Assembly: GCA_033064195.1 (NCBI GenBank)
Contig: JARBJD010000146.1
Coordinates: 62,001 to 126,000, forward strand
From: Blattamonas nauphoetae
Lineage: Eukaryota > Preaxostyla > Oxymonadida
Length of the DNA stretch: 64,000 nucleotides
Direction of reading: 5' to 3'
Shown here: positions 10,198 to 19,957 of the stretch, one piece after another
How positions within the stretch are numbered: position 1 is the stretch's first letter
Layout of the letters: every line of letters begins with the position of its first letter
Notes under the pieces: generated by a model
What the model was told of the DNA's origin: nothing
The model's database searches: none
The model's input: only the letters and a program-made list of their open reading frames with translations
Translations under genes and position numbers: made by a program

Positions 10198-11079
10198 ATG
10201 AAAAGATCTTCAACAAGAAAACCTTTGGTTTCGCGGAGGGTGGAACCCTCTTCTCTTACAGCATACGTGAATGCAAAACTGAGTGAAGCATCTAGTAGGA
10301 ATGTTTCTCATGAAGTGCAATCACAAATTCATCCAGACCTAAATTTCAATCGCAATAGTGTGAATGTCCTCGTTGGAAACAGAGGAAGTGGAAAGACGTT
10401 CAATGCTCTTCGAGCGGTTGCCAAGCTCCAGAATGTTCAAGTTCGGAATGAACTCTTTCACTTGTTTGTCTTCGTCACTGATAAGAACATTGATCCAACC
10501 TTCGATAAGTTCAAACCAATACTGAATGTTCCATTTGTGAAAGTCAAATATGAAGATGCTCTACCATTTCTGTTGGAACTCTCCGAATCAAAAGCTGCTT
10601 ATGAAGAGATCATTGACAACCAGTGGCAAGACAGAATTACTGATGAGTGTCGAGAGGATCTCTTTGACTCACTTTACATTGATGACTTCTCAGTGAAGAA
10701 TCTCCAAACGATTATCCTTCTTGATGACTGTCGTCGAATCCTCGGTGAACGAAGAACATCCAAAAATAGAATGACAATGATGGACTTATTATTGGAGAAT
10801 CGACAACCAAAGTTCACATTCTTTCTGACGATGCATGAGCTCTTCAGTTTGTCAGCAGATATGAAGTCAAACATCGATTCGATGTGGATCTTTGGAGGAT
10901 TCAACAAAGAACGAATCAGTCGAGTCTATCCTCAGTTGAACTCACCAATTGATATTCGACAATTCTGGAATGTCTACCAAAGGAAACAAAAATGTGAAGC
11001 AGTCATTCTTCGATACAATACAGATGGAGTATCACTGACTGAGATCAACAAAGAAGGATTAAACCGAACTGTCCGTTAA
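10198..11079 (+). CDS. FtsK/HerA-type genome-packaging ATPase of Polinton copy B
   Basis: A 293 aa P-loop ATPase. Walker A is GNRGSGKT at about residues 60-67; a hydrophobic strand ending in acidic residues (TIILLDDC, about 172-179) is the Walker B. Size and layout fit the A32-like packaging ATPase of Polintons, which in relatives that form particles pumps DNA into the capsid. It is the sole plus-strand gene of the element. Its 3' end overlaps the end of the convergent coiled-coil gene by about 20 bp. The ATG follows an in-frame TAA, so the start is secure. The frame looks whole. Because no capsid gene is recognised nearby, its present role is open. Confidence 0.85.
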   Translation: MKRSSTRKPLVSRRVEPSSLTAYVNAKLSEASSRNVSHEVQSQIHPDLNFNRNSVNVLVGNRGSGKTFNALRAVAKLQNVQVRNELFHLFVFVTDKNIDPTFDKFKPILNVPFVKVKYEDALPFLLELSESKAAYEEIIDNQWQDRITDECREDLFDSLYIDDFSVKNLQTIILLDDCRRILGERRTSKNRMTMMDLLLENRQPKFTFFLTMHELFSLSADMKSNIDSMWIFGGFNKERISRVYPQLNSPIDIRQFWNVYQRKQKCEAVILRYNTDGVSLTEINKEGLNRTVR

Positions 11080-11418
11080 TTCTTGAATAAGGTTCCCAAT
11101 GGTCTCGTCAAGACTTCGAAGCCTCATACTGAGAGTATCTGTCAACGTTCGAATAGATTCTTCAATGTCTGAAAGTCTCTGATCAATCGAAAGTGAGTTG
11201 GAGTCACCGATGTTCTCATTGCTTGCTTTCCTCAGTGCTATCTCACCTCTTATTTTTGTGATTCTGTATCCATCAATTCTGATCAGCCGATTAAGTTTCT
11301 GTGTTGTGTATTTATTCAGTTCTTCTCTGTTCTTTTCCAAATGTCTCTGAAAGTCATAGATGTTTTCAAAACATTTCTGTTCGGGATCAAACGGTTCTAA
11401 AATTGTCAATGATGACAT
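11059..11418 (-). CDS. Small coiled-coil protein of Polinton copy B
   Basis: A 119 aa protein with no family I recognise. The N-terminal half is charged; residues about 78-115 (from LSIDQRLSDIEES to ETIGNLIQELTD) show heptad-spaced hydrophobics typical of a short coiled coil. It lies 35 bp downstream of the integrase gene on the same strand and its end overlaps the convergent ATPase gene. The start is an ATG with the A/T-rich sequence ATTTTTATTCC upstream, a poorer match to the shared motif. Position suggests a structural or replication accessory protein of the element, but this is only inference. Confidence 0.6.
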   Translation of the reverse strand: MSSLTILEPFDPEQKCFENIYDFQRHLEKNREELNKYTTQKLNRLIRIDGYRITKIRGEIALRKASNENIGDSNSLSIDQRLSDIEESIRTLTDTLSMRLRSLDETIGNLIQELTDSSV

Positions 11419-11453
11419 TTCAATGGAATAAAAATATTCGAAACAGTTTTGAT

Positions 11454-13379
11454 TTAAACCAAATTGAATTCACATATGAACTCAGGAGTTAAATTGTCAA
11501 TTGAGTCTGCATGGAACTTTGTGTGTTGAATGGGAACGTACACTATTTTTGGTAGACATGTGAGTCCATTCAGTAGTTTAGCTACAACATTTCCGTGTTT
11601 GTACTCAATGAACTGTCCAACAAATTGAAACTGTCTTCGCTTCTTCTGAAACTTGGCAACAGTCTTGTTCAAATCAAGGTGAATCAACAGGATGTTTCCT
11701 GGTTTGTATCGCCAAAACAGTTGTGATGTCTGATGTCTTTGGATGTTCTTCAATTGCTCTTCGCAACTGGAGATGTACAGTGCTTCAATTTCACGATTGT
11801 TTTGTGCTTGTTGTGGAGTGAACTTATTCCAGTATCCTCGATGAGGAGTCATATTGTAGTATTCTACCATCTGATTCATCAATGAATGATTTGCCATCTG
11901 TGTCGCATTGTCCTGGAATCCATCTCTGATTGTTCTGATCACTCGATCGACAATTCTGTTGTGAATAGTGAATGGTGAACTTGTGAAATTTGTGCTGACC
12001 TTTTGCTTTCGAAAGAACTTTGCTGCTACTCCACTTGTCCATGCTGCTTCTCCATCACCTCGAACGTTGTTGACATGAACTCCACGATGATTAATCAGAT
12101 CGTTGATTGCAGTCTTGACTTTGCTCCATGATTTATCCAGAACTGGAATGACAACCAGGTATTTAGTGTTGATGTTAATTGCGAAGAGGTAAATCTGAGG
12201 AACTGATTTCGAAGTTGGTGATTGGATGAAAACAAGATCAATTTCCCATGATCCAAACTTGGGGGAGAAGTAAGGTCTGTCACACTTCTGAGGAACCTTT
12301 TTGTCTGTTGTCTTTTCTGAATCTCCAGTGATGTCTTTGGACAGAAATTGCATCTTTGATCGAAATGGATTCTGGATTTTCTCTGTTGTTCTCTGAATTG
12401 TTGGTTGATCAATCATCAATGTGTCAACTCCTTGTTCCCTCCTGATTTTCCGAGGATGTGTAGAATCCCATCGGTGAACATATTCATCATACCATTCCTG
12501 AAATGATCTTCCACCAAATGGGATTTGTTTGGGATGTGCTAAAATGAACTCAGTTTCGTCATTTCCGAGAGTTCGGCTTACGTGTGAAAGAATAAACAAA
12601 TTTCGATTCAGTTTCTTTGATTCAACAATCTGTTTGTCAATGAATTGTTCCATTTTCTGTTGATTGTCCATCATTGAATTCTCTGCTTTGATTTGTTCCT
12701 CCTCTGAATTGTCCTTCTGTTGATGGTCAAAATAGCCTTTCACTCGTTCCAACATTCCCAGTACTTGCCTTGTCGTTGGTTCGACCTTGTTGATCTCTCT
12801 CACATATGGCACAAAACCTTTGTCAATCTTCACAATTGTTGGTGGATCTGGTGACTTGGGGATCAGTGGATCATCATCTTCAAACCTCATCTCTTTCATT
12901 GGGAATTCATATTCTGAACCAATTGATGTCGGGTTTCTCTTCTGTCCAGGAATGATTGGAGATTCCGGAGGTTCAATAGCAATTGGTTGTGGAAGTTGTG
13001 TTGGAATTACGATGGCTGGTGGTTGATTAAAATGACTATTCTGTGCTTCCTGATAATACTGTTGATATGCTCTGTACGCTTGTCTTGCAGTGTTGTTACT
13101 AAGGATCCATCCGGTGAATTGTTTCACAAATCTTTGAACCACAATTTTGCCATCAGCAATGTTTAAATCAGGAGGGAATTCTCCATTCAGCCAATCATTG
13201 TAGTATGTCTCATCATTTGCGTCGTATTGTCCATTTGAATCATTGACATGATAGGTTGGTAAAAGCTGGGAAAACGTAAGTGTGACTGTGAATATTTTTG
13301 TCTTGGAATGGAACGTGTTGTCCAGGAGGTTCTTCACTATTCGATCAATTTGTGTTGAATTCAAAAACGGTCTAGTCAT
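11454..13379 (-). CDS. Retroviral-type (DDE) integrase of Polinton copy B
   Basis: A 641 aa protein. The rve integrase core spans about residues 365-490, with the first acidic strand in WEIDLVF (about 380) and the second in RGDGEAAW (about 440), followed by the helix region expected to hold the third catalytic position. The C-terminal part (about 545-620) resembles the small SH3-like or chromo-like barrel of these integrases. About 330 N-terminal residues include a proline-rich linker and are not recognised. In the family this enzyme inserts the linear element into the genome. The start lies 24 bp past the polymerase stop, with a TTTATTTTTGTA block just upstream. The frame looks whole. Confidence 0.85.
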   Translation of the reverse strand: MTRPFLNSTQIDRIVKNLLDNTFHSKTKIFTVTLTFSQLLPTYHVNDSNGQYDANDETYYNDWLNGEFPPDLNIADGKIVVQRFVKQFTGWILSNNTARQAYRAYQQYYQEAQNSHFNQPPAIVIPTQLPQPIAIEPPESPIIPGQKRNPTSIGSEYEFPMKEMRFEDDDPLIPKSPDPPTIVKIDKGFVPYVREINKVEPTTRQVLGMLERVKGYFDHQQKDNSEEEQIKAENSMMDNQQKMEQFIDKQIVESKKLNRNLFILSHVSRTLGNDETEFILAHPKQIPFGGRSFQEWYDEYVHRWDSTHPRKIRREQGVDTLMIDQPTIQRTTEKIQNPFRSKMQFLSKDITGDSEKTTDKKVPQKCDRPYFSPKFGSWEIDLVFIQSPTSKSVPQIYLFAININTKYLVVIPVLDKSWSKVKTAINDLINHRGVHVNNVRGDGEAAWTSGVAAKFFRKQKVSTNFTSSPFTIHNRIVDRVIRTIRDGFQDNATQMANHSLMNQMVEYYNMTPHRGYWNKFTPQQAQNNREIEALYISSCEEQLKNIQRHQTSQLFWRYKPGNILLIHLDLNKTVAKFQKKRRQFQFVGQFIEYKHGNVVAKLLNGLTCLPKIVYVPIQHTKFHADSIDNLTPEFICEFNLV

Positions 13380-13402
13380 TTCTACAAAAATAAAGTTTGT
13401 GT

Positions 13403-16400
13403 TTATTCAAGAATATAATCAGTAGCTTTCAGTCCATGAATGAATGGAGGACATGATTCATTTTCAAGTACGATTGCTTTCAGATGAATTCCACTGAGAC
13501 TGAGTTTCTGCTGTTGTATTTTCGCAATCTCAAATCCATTGCTGTCCTCATCGCTCACGATTCTTCTAGTCTGAAAGTTCAGTGTTGTCGTCACAGTTTT
13601 CTCTCCATTAAGGCACTTCACATAGTCGTTGCTTGTTTTTGTTGTTTTCTTCAATGACACTCCTTTGATCTTGCATTTCTCATCTAGTGAGTAACACTTG
13701 GGTGCAAGACAGATCATCTGTTCACCTTCCTTTTCAATAGCTAGTCCCAACAGTTTCTTCTCATCATCAACTCCTTTTTCAGGATTTGGAAACCATTCAT
13801 ATTTGTGGGTATCATAGAATTCCTTGTCAGCAATCACGTGTTCAAATTGTTGATGAATTCCAGCACTTGGATCTCCACTTATTGCCCAGTATGCAGAGTC
13901 AGTATCTCCCTCACAGAAGTGAATCTTGTTCATGTCAAGACATTTGTACATGAAATTGTAGACGAAATTCAGATACCAGAACTTGGCATTGTCGAGTGTG
14001 AATACTGCTTCTTGCAGACATGTTTTGCATGATGCTTTCTCTCTGTCTTCGATCACAATGTAGTTGTCCTCATTGATCTCTCTTGTCGCTACAAATCCTT
14101 TCATCATCTGTTTCAAGTAAGTTCTCTTCTCATTGCAGATTGTGATTGAGTTGTATTTTTCAGTGTTCATTCCATCGTATCCGTAACTTCCATTGAGGTT
14201 GGTCTTACAGAATTGTTCCTTTCCTTTGTTTCCAACCTTCATTGCTTCTATTCTGTCATTCATGAATGAGGTCACGAATGGTTCGAATCCAGCATGTTTA
14301 GAGAATACCATCACAGTCTTTACGTCATCAATAATGAAGTGGCAATAGTCGATGAGGAACCACAGATAGTATGTCGAAAAGAACATATACTGATCGTGTG
14401 TGCTCAAGAGTTGGGTCAGCTTCCGTTGTTTGTCATCAGTCTTCAATCCATGTTTCTTCCTCAACGAATAGGTCTTCTCTCCAATGTTCTCTTCTGTTGT
14501 ATTGACCACGATGTTTCTGAAGATTGGTGGGAAGTTGATGAAATCGTTTATGTACTTTTCATCGATGTGTCCCTTCAATTCAGCAACAAACAGTGTCTTC
14601 TGGTTCTTGTCCTCTTTGATCTCACGACATTCTTTATCTCCTGTTGCGGTGAACAAACATCTTCCTGGCATGTACATTCTGTGTTTAGTGTATGGATTGT
14701 TCTTGTTCTTGATTGAGGAGAAAGCACTTGGGTAGAGAGAGTTGAAATCAACACCACAGACATGAGTCATTTTGTGTTCTGTATCTTTGGAAATGACTCT
14801 GTTGTCTTCGAATGTGAAGTGATTGATTGGCGTCACGTCTTTGATGTTCTGTCTGTGCTGAACATTCGACAATCCACCAGTCACTGCTGCTCTCAACTTG
14901 TGATAGGTCTGCTCGTGTGTCAGAGTCATAGGAAGTGATTTCCAGATGCAATACTTCTTCAGTTGAATTCTCAATCTTGTGAGATGTCCATCATGGTCTG
15001 ACTTGTAAGTGTTGCAGTAGTCACAGCAGATCTTCACATTCTCTTTAGAATGTCCTTTTGCATTGTCGAGTCTATCCAATGTTGGTTTGACTGCTTGTGT
15101 GAAGAGACACTTGCAGATATCGCACACTCTCTGACATTGTTGAACAAACCAGTCGTAGTCTGCTTCAGTGACATTGTTGGTAGTATTGCGATGAGCTTTC
15201 TGGTCTTGATACCTGTATCCTTCCACTTTGAATTTCCAGTATTGTTTGGTGATCTTGATTGGACCAGAATCGTCACATTCATTGTAGTCGGTATCAATAT
15301 CGAAGTCATTGTAGGCGCAAGCATACTTGATTGCAGAAGCATTCGCTGACAGTGAGAGATTGTGTAGCATGTCCACTTTGTATTCGAAGTTCAAATCGAT
15401 CAGATTGTCTAGTGGTGCAATCATGCATTCGACGTCTCTGATGTTGTAGAATTTCAGATAGTCCCATCTGTTCTTGAATCCTTGCTTCTTCCAATCATCA
15501 AGGTAAAGTTTGTATTCACTGTCGGACATTTTACTGTTGTTCAGACTGGAATAGAATTCATATTTGGAGAATGGTTCTTGTTTGCTCAGTACTGTATCGT
15601 AGTCTGATGAATCAAATGATTCGTATGCAAAGCATGATTTCTGAAGTGTCGTATTACCTCCAAAAGCCTTCACTGCATAATCCAAAGTCATTGGTCCTGT
15701 GTAGGACATCATGTCAATGAACCGAAGAACTTGTTGTGTTTTCTCGTGTCTGATCAATACTTGTTTGTACTTCGTTGTGGATCCAAGGAAGCTCACCACT
15801 TTCCAATCCTTGTCAACGAGATCTCGAAAGATGAGATTGATGTCGAATCTGGAACTGTTGAACCCAATCACACTGACTTCATTCTGTGAAGGAATCTCTG
15901 GATCCTCGTACAGGTTGTCATCTCGAACTGTTTCTGCATTTTTGAAGAGTTCTCTGATCCATTGCTTCACAAAGTCCTTTCCATTTCGAAGATCAAAGTA
16001 GATTGACTTCACACCCGATTTTGTCTTAATTGCTGATGCGACGGAGAGAGGCTTAAGATGTGAGATCAACTGTGTGTTGTCATCAGAGAATAGATTGTCA
16101 AGAATGAGATCTTCCATTGTTTCGAAATCGTAAGTGATGTGGTATTGTGTTGGTTTGAATTCGTCTTGTCTCTTGTGTGCCATCAGAAATTCAAATGTTC
16201 TATTGTTGAGGATGTGTGGAACATACGGTCGTGGTGTTTTATCAAGTGAAATTTTCTTCACGTGTTTTCCATCCAGTTCTTTGCACTCTCTGAGATGCTT
16301 CTCAAAATCTCTACTGAAGTTTTTATTCTTCACTTGGAATCCTCTTGACTGACAGTAGGGACAGAGTTTGTATCCAGTGATTTTCTCAGGATCAACAATG

Positions 16401-17815
16401 AACATCACATGAACAAGAGTTGCAGTGAGAGGAATCATCAGAAGTGGGAGAACTCTTGCATCATCATTCTCGTTGACATACGATTGACTGAGGAAGTAAC
16501 GACCCCTTTGGGGGTCACTAGTCGAACTAGAGTTCGGGTACTTCTTCTTATCTTCATCGTATTCATAAATGTGAACTGTGATGTTGAACATCATCATCGC
16601 TTTCTCAATGTCACAAGCAATATCGAATCCAGGATAATTCTGAAGATGTGGTGTCAACTGTCGAGATTGGAGATGAGTGAGATTCATCCATTGTGCGAAC
16701 AATCTGTAGGCTTCACTGTTCCTCATATTGATTGATATTTTCTTACCTTGAAATTCAGGAAGTGTGAGGAATGATAGAGCTTGAAAGAAGCAGATGTTGT
16801 ACTCAGAATCAATGTACCGAACGTTTCTCGTTTTGATGTGTTCAGTGAGAATTGTATTCGCTTTTCCTGCAACTGGGAATCGATAGACAGCAACCAGAAT
16901 GGAGTGGAATGCGATGTACATTGTCTTTGTATCCATCAGTGTTCTCTCTTGAGATTCTTTGATCAGATTGATCGCATATTTTGAATACTCAGTAATGTCT
17001 CCTGAACTTCTAATCACTGTTGGGAAACTCTTCGATGTGTTCTCCAATTCTGGTCTGAAGTCCTTGTATGTTGTCTCATCTTTGTCTTTTCTTTCGATGA
17101 TCTTTCCAAAGTCAAGACTGATCTTGAATGGATGATCCTTCTCTTTTTCGAATACTGCTTTGATGAATGTTGTGATTTCTTCAACATTCTTCAAGTGATT
17201 GTGGAAGTACAACTGATATGGTTTTCCATTTTCTTCAACCTTCTCGACCTCATTCTTTTTGAACTTCCTTCGTGCATTCATGAGACAAGAATTGAATGCT
17301 GCTTTGTCACGTGGTTCAGCAAGTAAAATACATTCATCAAATCCCTCAAATGTCTGCACTTCTCTCTTTTCCATTTGTTCATTTTTCTTCTGAATGATTA
17401 ACAGATTCTTCATCCAATGATCCATCAGCTTCTCTTCAATTGATTTCAGTTTCCACGTCATTTTGAACACTTGCTTCTTCAGTTCATCTTTGTTCACTCT
17501 TGGATTTTCTTTCATGATTTGCATTCTTGCTTTGCTGTCTTCTTCATTCATCATTGCGTTGTTATTGTTCTCTTCAAGTTTGTGAATAAAATCATCGATC
17601 TGATAGTTGGTAATATTCCTTATTTCTCCTTCAAAGTGGAGATCTGGACTCTTGAGCATTGACAGGAGATAAGCTCTCTGATGTTGGTAGTTTCTACTCT
17701 CTGGTTTATATGTTCGATCACAACCATGTTCATCCTTGAAGTCGAAGGTGGTGCTCGGAAATAGTGCTCTAATTTTCGTGATGCTGTCTGTGACAAATTT
17801 CAGTGTCGCCGCCAT
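13403..17815 (-). CDS. Protein-primed-type DNA polymerase B of Polinton copy B
   Basis: A 1,470 aa family B polymerase, longer than the usual 1,000-1,200. Exonuclease motifs: DFETMED near residue 562, NSSRFDINL near 657, YNIRDVE near 792. Polymerase motifs: A, DFNSLYPS near 1023; B, KTNLNGSYGYDG near 1208; C, GDTDSAYW near 1305. Two additional parts stand out. An N-terminal region has a Cys in YNICFFQAL (about 341) and a His in LVHVMFI (about 470), reminiscent of an OTU-type protease fold. A treble-clef HNH-like block, CxxC then LDRLDN and CCxxCN, sits at about 897-942 between exonuclease and polymerase domains. A C2H2/CCHC-like finger (CPYC, HLREC) lies at about 485-510. All catalytic motifs are present and the frame looks whole. 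Confidence 0.9.
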   Translation of the reverse strand: MAATLKFVTDSITKIRALFPSTTFDFKDEHGCDRTYKPESRNYQHQRAYLLSMLKSPDLHFEGEIRNITNYQIDDFIHKLEENNNNAMMNEEDSKARMQIMKENPRVNKDELKKQVFKMTWKLKSIEEKLMDHWMKNLLIIQKKNEQMEKREVQTFEGFDECILLAEPRDKAAFNSCLMNARRKFKKNEVEKVEENGKPYQLYFHNHLKNVEEITTFIKAVFEKEKDHPFKISLDFGKIIERKDKDETTYKDFRPELENTSKSFPTVIRSSGDITEYSKYAINLIKESQERTLMDTKTMYIAFHSILVAVYRFPVAGKANTILTEHIKTRNVRYIDSEYNICFFQALSFLTLPEFQGKKISINMRNSEAYRLFAQWMNLTHLQSRQLTPHLQNYPGFDIACDIEKAMMMFNITVHIYEYDEDKKKYPNSSSTSDPQRGRYFLSQSYVNENDDARVLPLLMIPLTATLVHVMFIVDPEKITGYKLCPYCQSRGFQVKNKNFSRDFEKHLRECKELDGKHVKKISLDKTPRPYVPHILNNRTFEFLMAHKRQDEFKPTQYHITYDFETMEDLILDNLFSDDNTQLISHLKPLSVASAIKTKSGVKSIYFDLRNGKDFVKQWIRELFKNAETVRDDNLYEDPEIPSQNEVSVIGFNSSRFDINLIFRDLVDKDWKVVSFLGSTTKYKQVLIRHEKTQQVLRFIDMMSYTGPMTLDYAVKAFGGNTTLQKSCFAYESFDSSDYDTVLSKQEPFSKYEFYSSLNNSKMSDSEYKLYLDDWKKQGFKNRWDYLKFYNIRDVECMIAPLDNLIDLNFEYKVDMLHNLSLSANASAIKYACAYNDFDIDTDYNECDDSGPIKITKQYWKFKVEGYRYQDQKAHRNTTNNVTEADYDWFVQQCQRVCDICKCLFTQAVKPTLDRLDNAKGHSKENVKICCDYCNTYKSDHDGHLTRLRIQLKKYCIWKSLPMTLTHEQTYHKLRAAVTGGLSNVQHRQNIKDVTPINHFTFEDNRVISKDTEHKMTHVCGVDFNSLYPSAFSSIKNKNNPYTKHRMYMPGRCLFTATGDKECREIKEDKNQKTLFVAELKGHIDEKYINDFINFPPIFRNIVVNTTEENIGEKTYSLRKKHGLKTDDKQRKLTQLLSTHDQYMFFSTYYLWFLIDYCHFIIDDVKTVMVFSKHAGFEPFVTSFMNDRIEAMKVGNKGKEQFCKTNLNGSYGYDGMNTEKYNSITICNEKRTYLKQMMKGFVATREINEDNYIVIEDREKASCKTCLQEAVFTLDNAKFWYLNFVYNFMYKCLDMNKIHFCEGDTDSAYWAISGDPSAGIHQQFEHVIADKEFYDTHKYEWFPNPEKGVDDEKKLLGLAIEKEGEQMICLAPKCYSLDEKCKIKGVSLKKTTKTSNDYVKCLNGEKTVTTTLNFQTRRIVSDEDSNGFEIAKIQQQKLSLSGIHLKAIVLENESCPPFIHGLKATDYILE

Positions 17816-17819
17816 TTAC

Positions 17820-17833
17820 TACAAATTAAAAAA
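17820..17833 (-). promoter_or_regulatory. A/T-rich pre-ATG motif of Polinton polymerase gene, copy B
   Basis: On the coding strand TTTTTTAATTTGTA ends four bases before the ATG, identical to copy A. It is repeated before the two repeat-protein genes of this element, consistent with a shared core promoter. Confidence 0.5.
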
Positions 17834-17858
17834 TCCGAAAATAAAAAAAGTTGAGTGT

Positions 17859-18248
17859 TTATTTCTGTTTTCTCTGATGGGGCTTTATCGTTGCCTTTAG
17901 CCAGGAATCAAGTCTAATTCTGAACACTTCACTTCCACCAATCTCTCGATATGTGAATGGAACCAGAACTTTAGTGTACTCACCGACGAGTTCACAATTG
18001 TATTTCTTCAGTTCATTCTCAACGAATGATTGAGTGTAGTGTCGACGTTTTGCTATGTGAGGTCTGTTTCCTTGATTCCACAACTTTGGTTTTATTCTCC
18101 ATTCAACTCCCTCATGAACATACGTCACCGGTACATTATTTCTGACATACTCAGAGACCAGTGAACAGTTCTCTTCTCTCATTGATTCAACTAATGCTTG
18201 TTCCGAACATACTCGACGTCTTTCCTTGTACATCGCAGTTGGATTCAT
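17859..18248 (-). CDS. Small repeat protein of Polinton copy B (CELxxEY repeats)
   Basis: A 129 aa protein nearly identical to the gene at 4262-4651, with the same two ~50-residue units. An upstream in-frame ATG at 18332 would add 28 residues, but that extension runs through the conserved pre-ATG motif at 18253-18266 and is absent in copy A, so I choose the ATG at 18248. Function unknown; see the copy A entry for the repeat description. It is separated from the polymerase start by 43 bp, exactly as in copy A. Confidence 0.7.
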   Translation of the reverse strand: MNPTAMYKERRRVCSEQALVESMREENCSLVSEYVRNNVPVTYVHEGVEWRIKPKLWNQGNRPHIAKRRHYTQSFVENELKKYNCELVGEYTKVLVPFTYREIGGSEVFRIRLDSWLKATIKPHQRKQK

Positions 18249-18252
18249 GTAA

Positions 18253-18266
18253 TACAAATTAAAAAA
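18253..18266 (-). promoter_or_regulatory. A/T-rich pre-ATG motif of small repeat-protein gene, copy B
   Basis: On the coding strand TTTTTTAATTTGTA ends four bases before the chosen ATG at 18248. It decides the start against the longer upstream frame. Confidence 0.5.
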
Positions 18267-19957
18267 TTCAAAAATAAAAATTTCATTCGTTGTTTTCTCA
18301 GTTTTGATTTTGAGTCTCAGATTGAGGATCAATGGGTTCGATCACTCATTTCTCAACAATGTGTATTACGTTCCAATTCTGTGCGTTTCAGATTCTCCGG
18401 AACTGTAGGATCAACATGGTATGCTTCTTTTTTTCGTTTTTCCGGACTTTTGCAGAGATATTCAAGGTTTCACAACCGGGTCCAGATCTCGGAAAAAGTA
18501 TGCATTCTTCATCATTTCACTCTCATTTTCTTCTTGTTTTAGACTTTTTTCAGCTGTTTCCGGGCTAATTGTCACTTGTTTATTGCTCATTATTGTTTCA
18601 TTTTTGGTCACACTTCAGTCGTCGTTTTTTTCGTTGTTTTACTGTTTTTAATCACTTCATTCATACTCAGTTCGCTCAAACTTTTTCTCAATTGAATTGC
18701 ACAAATTTCCGTTAAGTGAAGATTCCGACATTCTGCAGAGATCTCACTTTCAACGGCTCACTTCATATCTCGGACTTTTTCCGTAATCTTCATCATATCA
18801 CGTACATTTTTGAATCATTTTTGTTGTTTTTAAGAGAGAAAAGACCAAACACAGACCTAATTTTCACTATTGGCGCCACATTTCACACTGTTTTCACGTT
18901 CGTCAATTTCCCTCTCAGTTTCATACTTGCCCACTTCATTCATGCTTGTTGCGCTTTCTTTTACTCTGTTTTTGTGAAAAAGTTGATGAAAAGTTGACTA
19001 AAATGATGTGCTAGTGAAGTGAGAACGGCCCACAAAATGGAAGTGAATTGAGCAAAATGAAGAGGAATGATGAACAGATCAGATGTGAAATGGGGAGAGA
19101 AAGTGATGAAATGAAAGGGACTACAGTCGGTTTTGAAGTGACAAAAACGGTCAAAAGTTGTGAAGTGAAAACATGAAAAAGTGACTTTATGGGAGAACTA
19201 TCCGACAAAATCTCCTCAAAATTTGAGCACACCATACTCATACCGCGAGAAAGAAGGATTTGCAACGAAATTCAGATTAAAAAATCCATAGTGTCAAAAT
19301 GTTGGTGCAAGTGTGACGTTCCAAGTGTGATCGAAGAACCGACCCTCCAGAGCGAACTATAGGTGATGTACAACCAGAATTCTCAAAAAAGGGTTGTTTA
19401 GTGACGATTGTGAAGTGGTTTGAAGGAAATCAATGAGAAATGAAAATTGGTGAAAAATTGTGAAAACGATCGTGTGTCGAGGATCGTCAGAACCGAATGA
19501 CGTGAATACCTGTCAACTATCGATTTGACACCTACGGATACCATCTGAGGGCGAAAAGTGACGTGTAGGAGAAGAGCGAGACGTCACTTTCTCCTCCTTA
19601 AAAATTTTGTCATTTTCAAAATATGTTGTGGGGTCGGATCAAACTTTTTTTTCAAAAGTGCTTTTTTCCTAAAATTTCACCTATCAAACTCAATTTCGTA
19701 ATTTTAGAACGTGTTTGAACACAATTTGAGACATAAAGGTGTTCATAGTGGCGAAATCCGAACATCGTCTTTTTCGTCACTTTTTCGACCTAAGTTCGGT
19801 ACACAGTTCGACGAATTCTCAACCGATTTTCATCGGGGTTGTCTTGATCGATGACCGACAGTGTCCCCGAGATTCCAGAATTTTTTGCAGAATTTTTCGA
19901 AATGGTTCTCACTTTGGATTTGACTGATTTGTGGTAAAAAATAGATTTTCAGTGTTT
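18267..19957. repeat. Non-coding tail of Polinton copy B, first part
   Basis: About 1.7 kb with no convincing gene. It starts like tail A (an ATGGGTTCGATCA block near 18330 and 4737). It is pyrimidine-rich on the plus strand to about 18985 and then purine-rich. From about 19660 to 19900 it aligns with 9540-9830 in direct orientation. The ~135 bp hairpin repeats of tail A are not evident. Confidence 0.55.
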
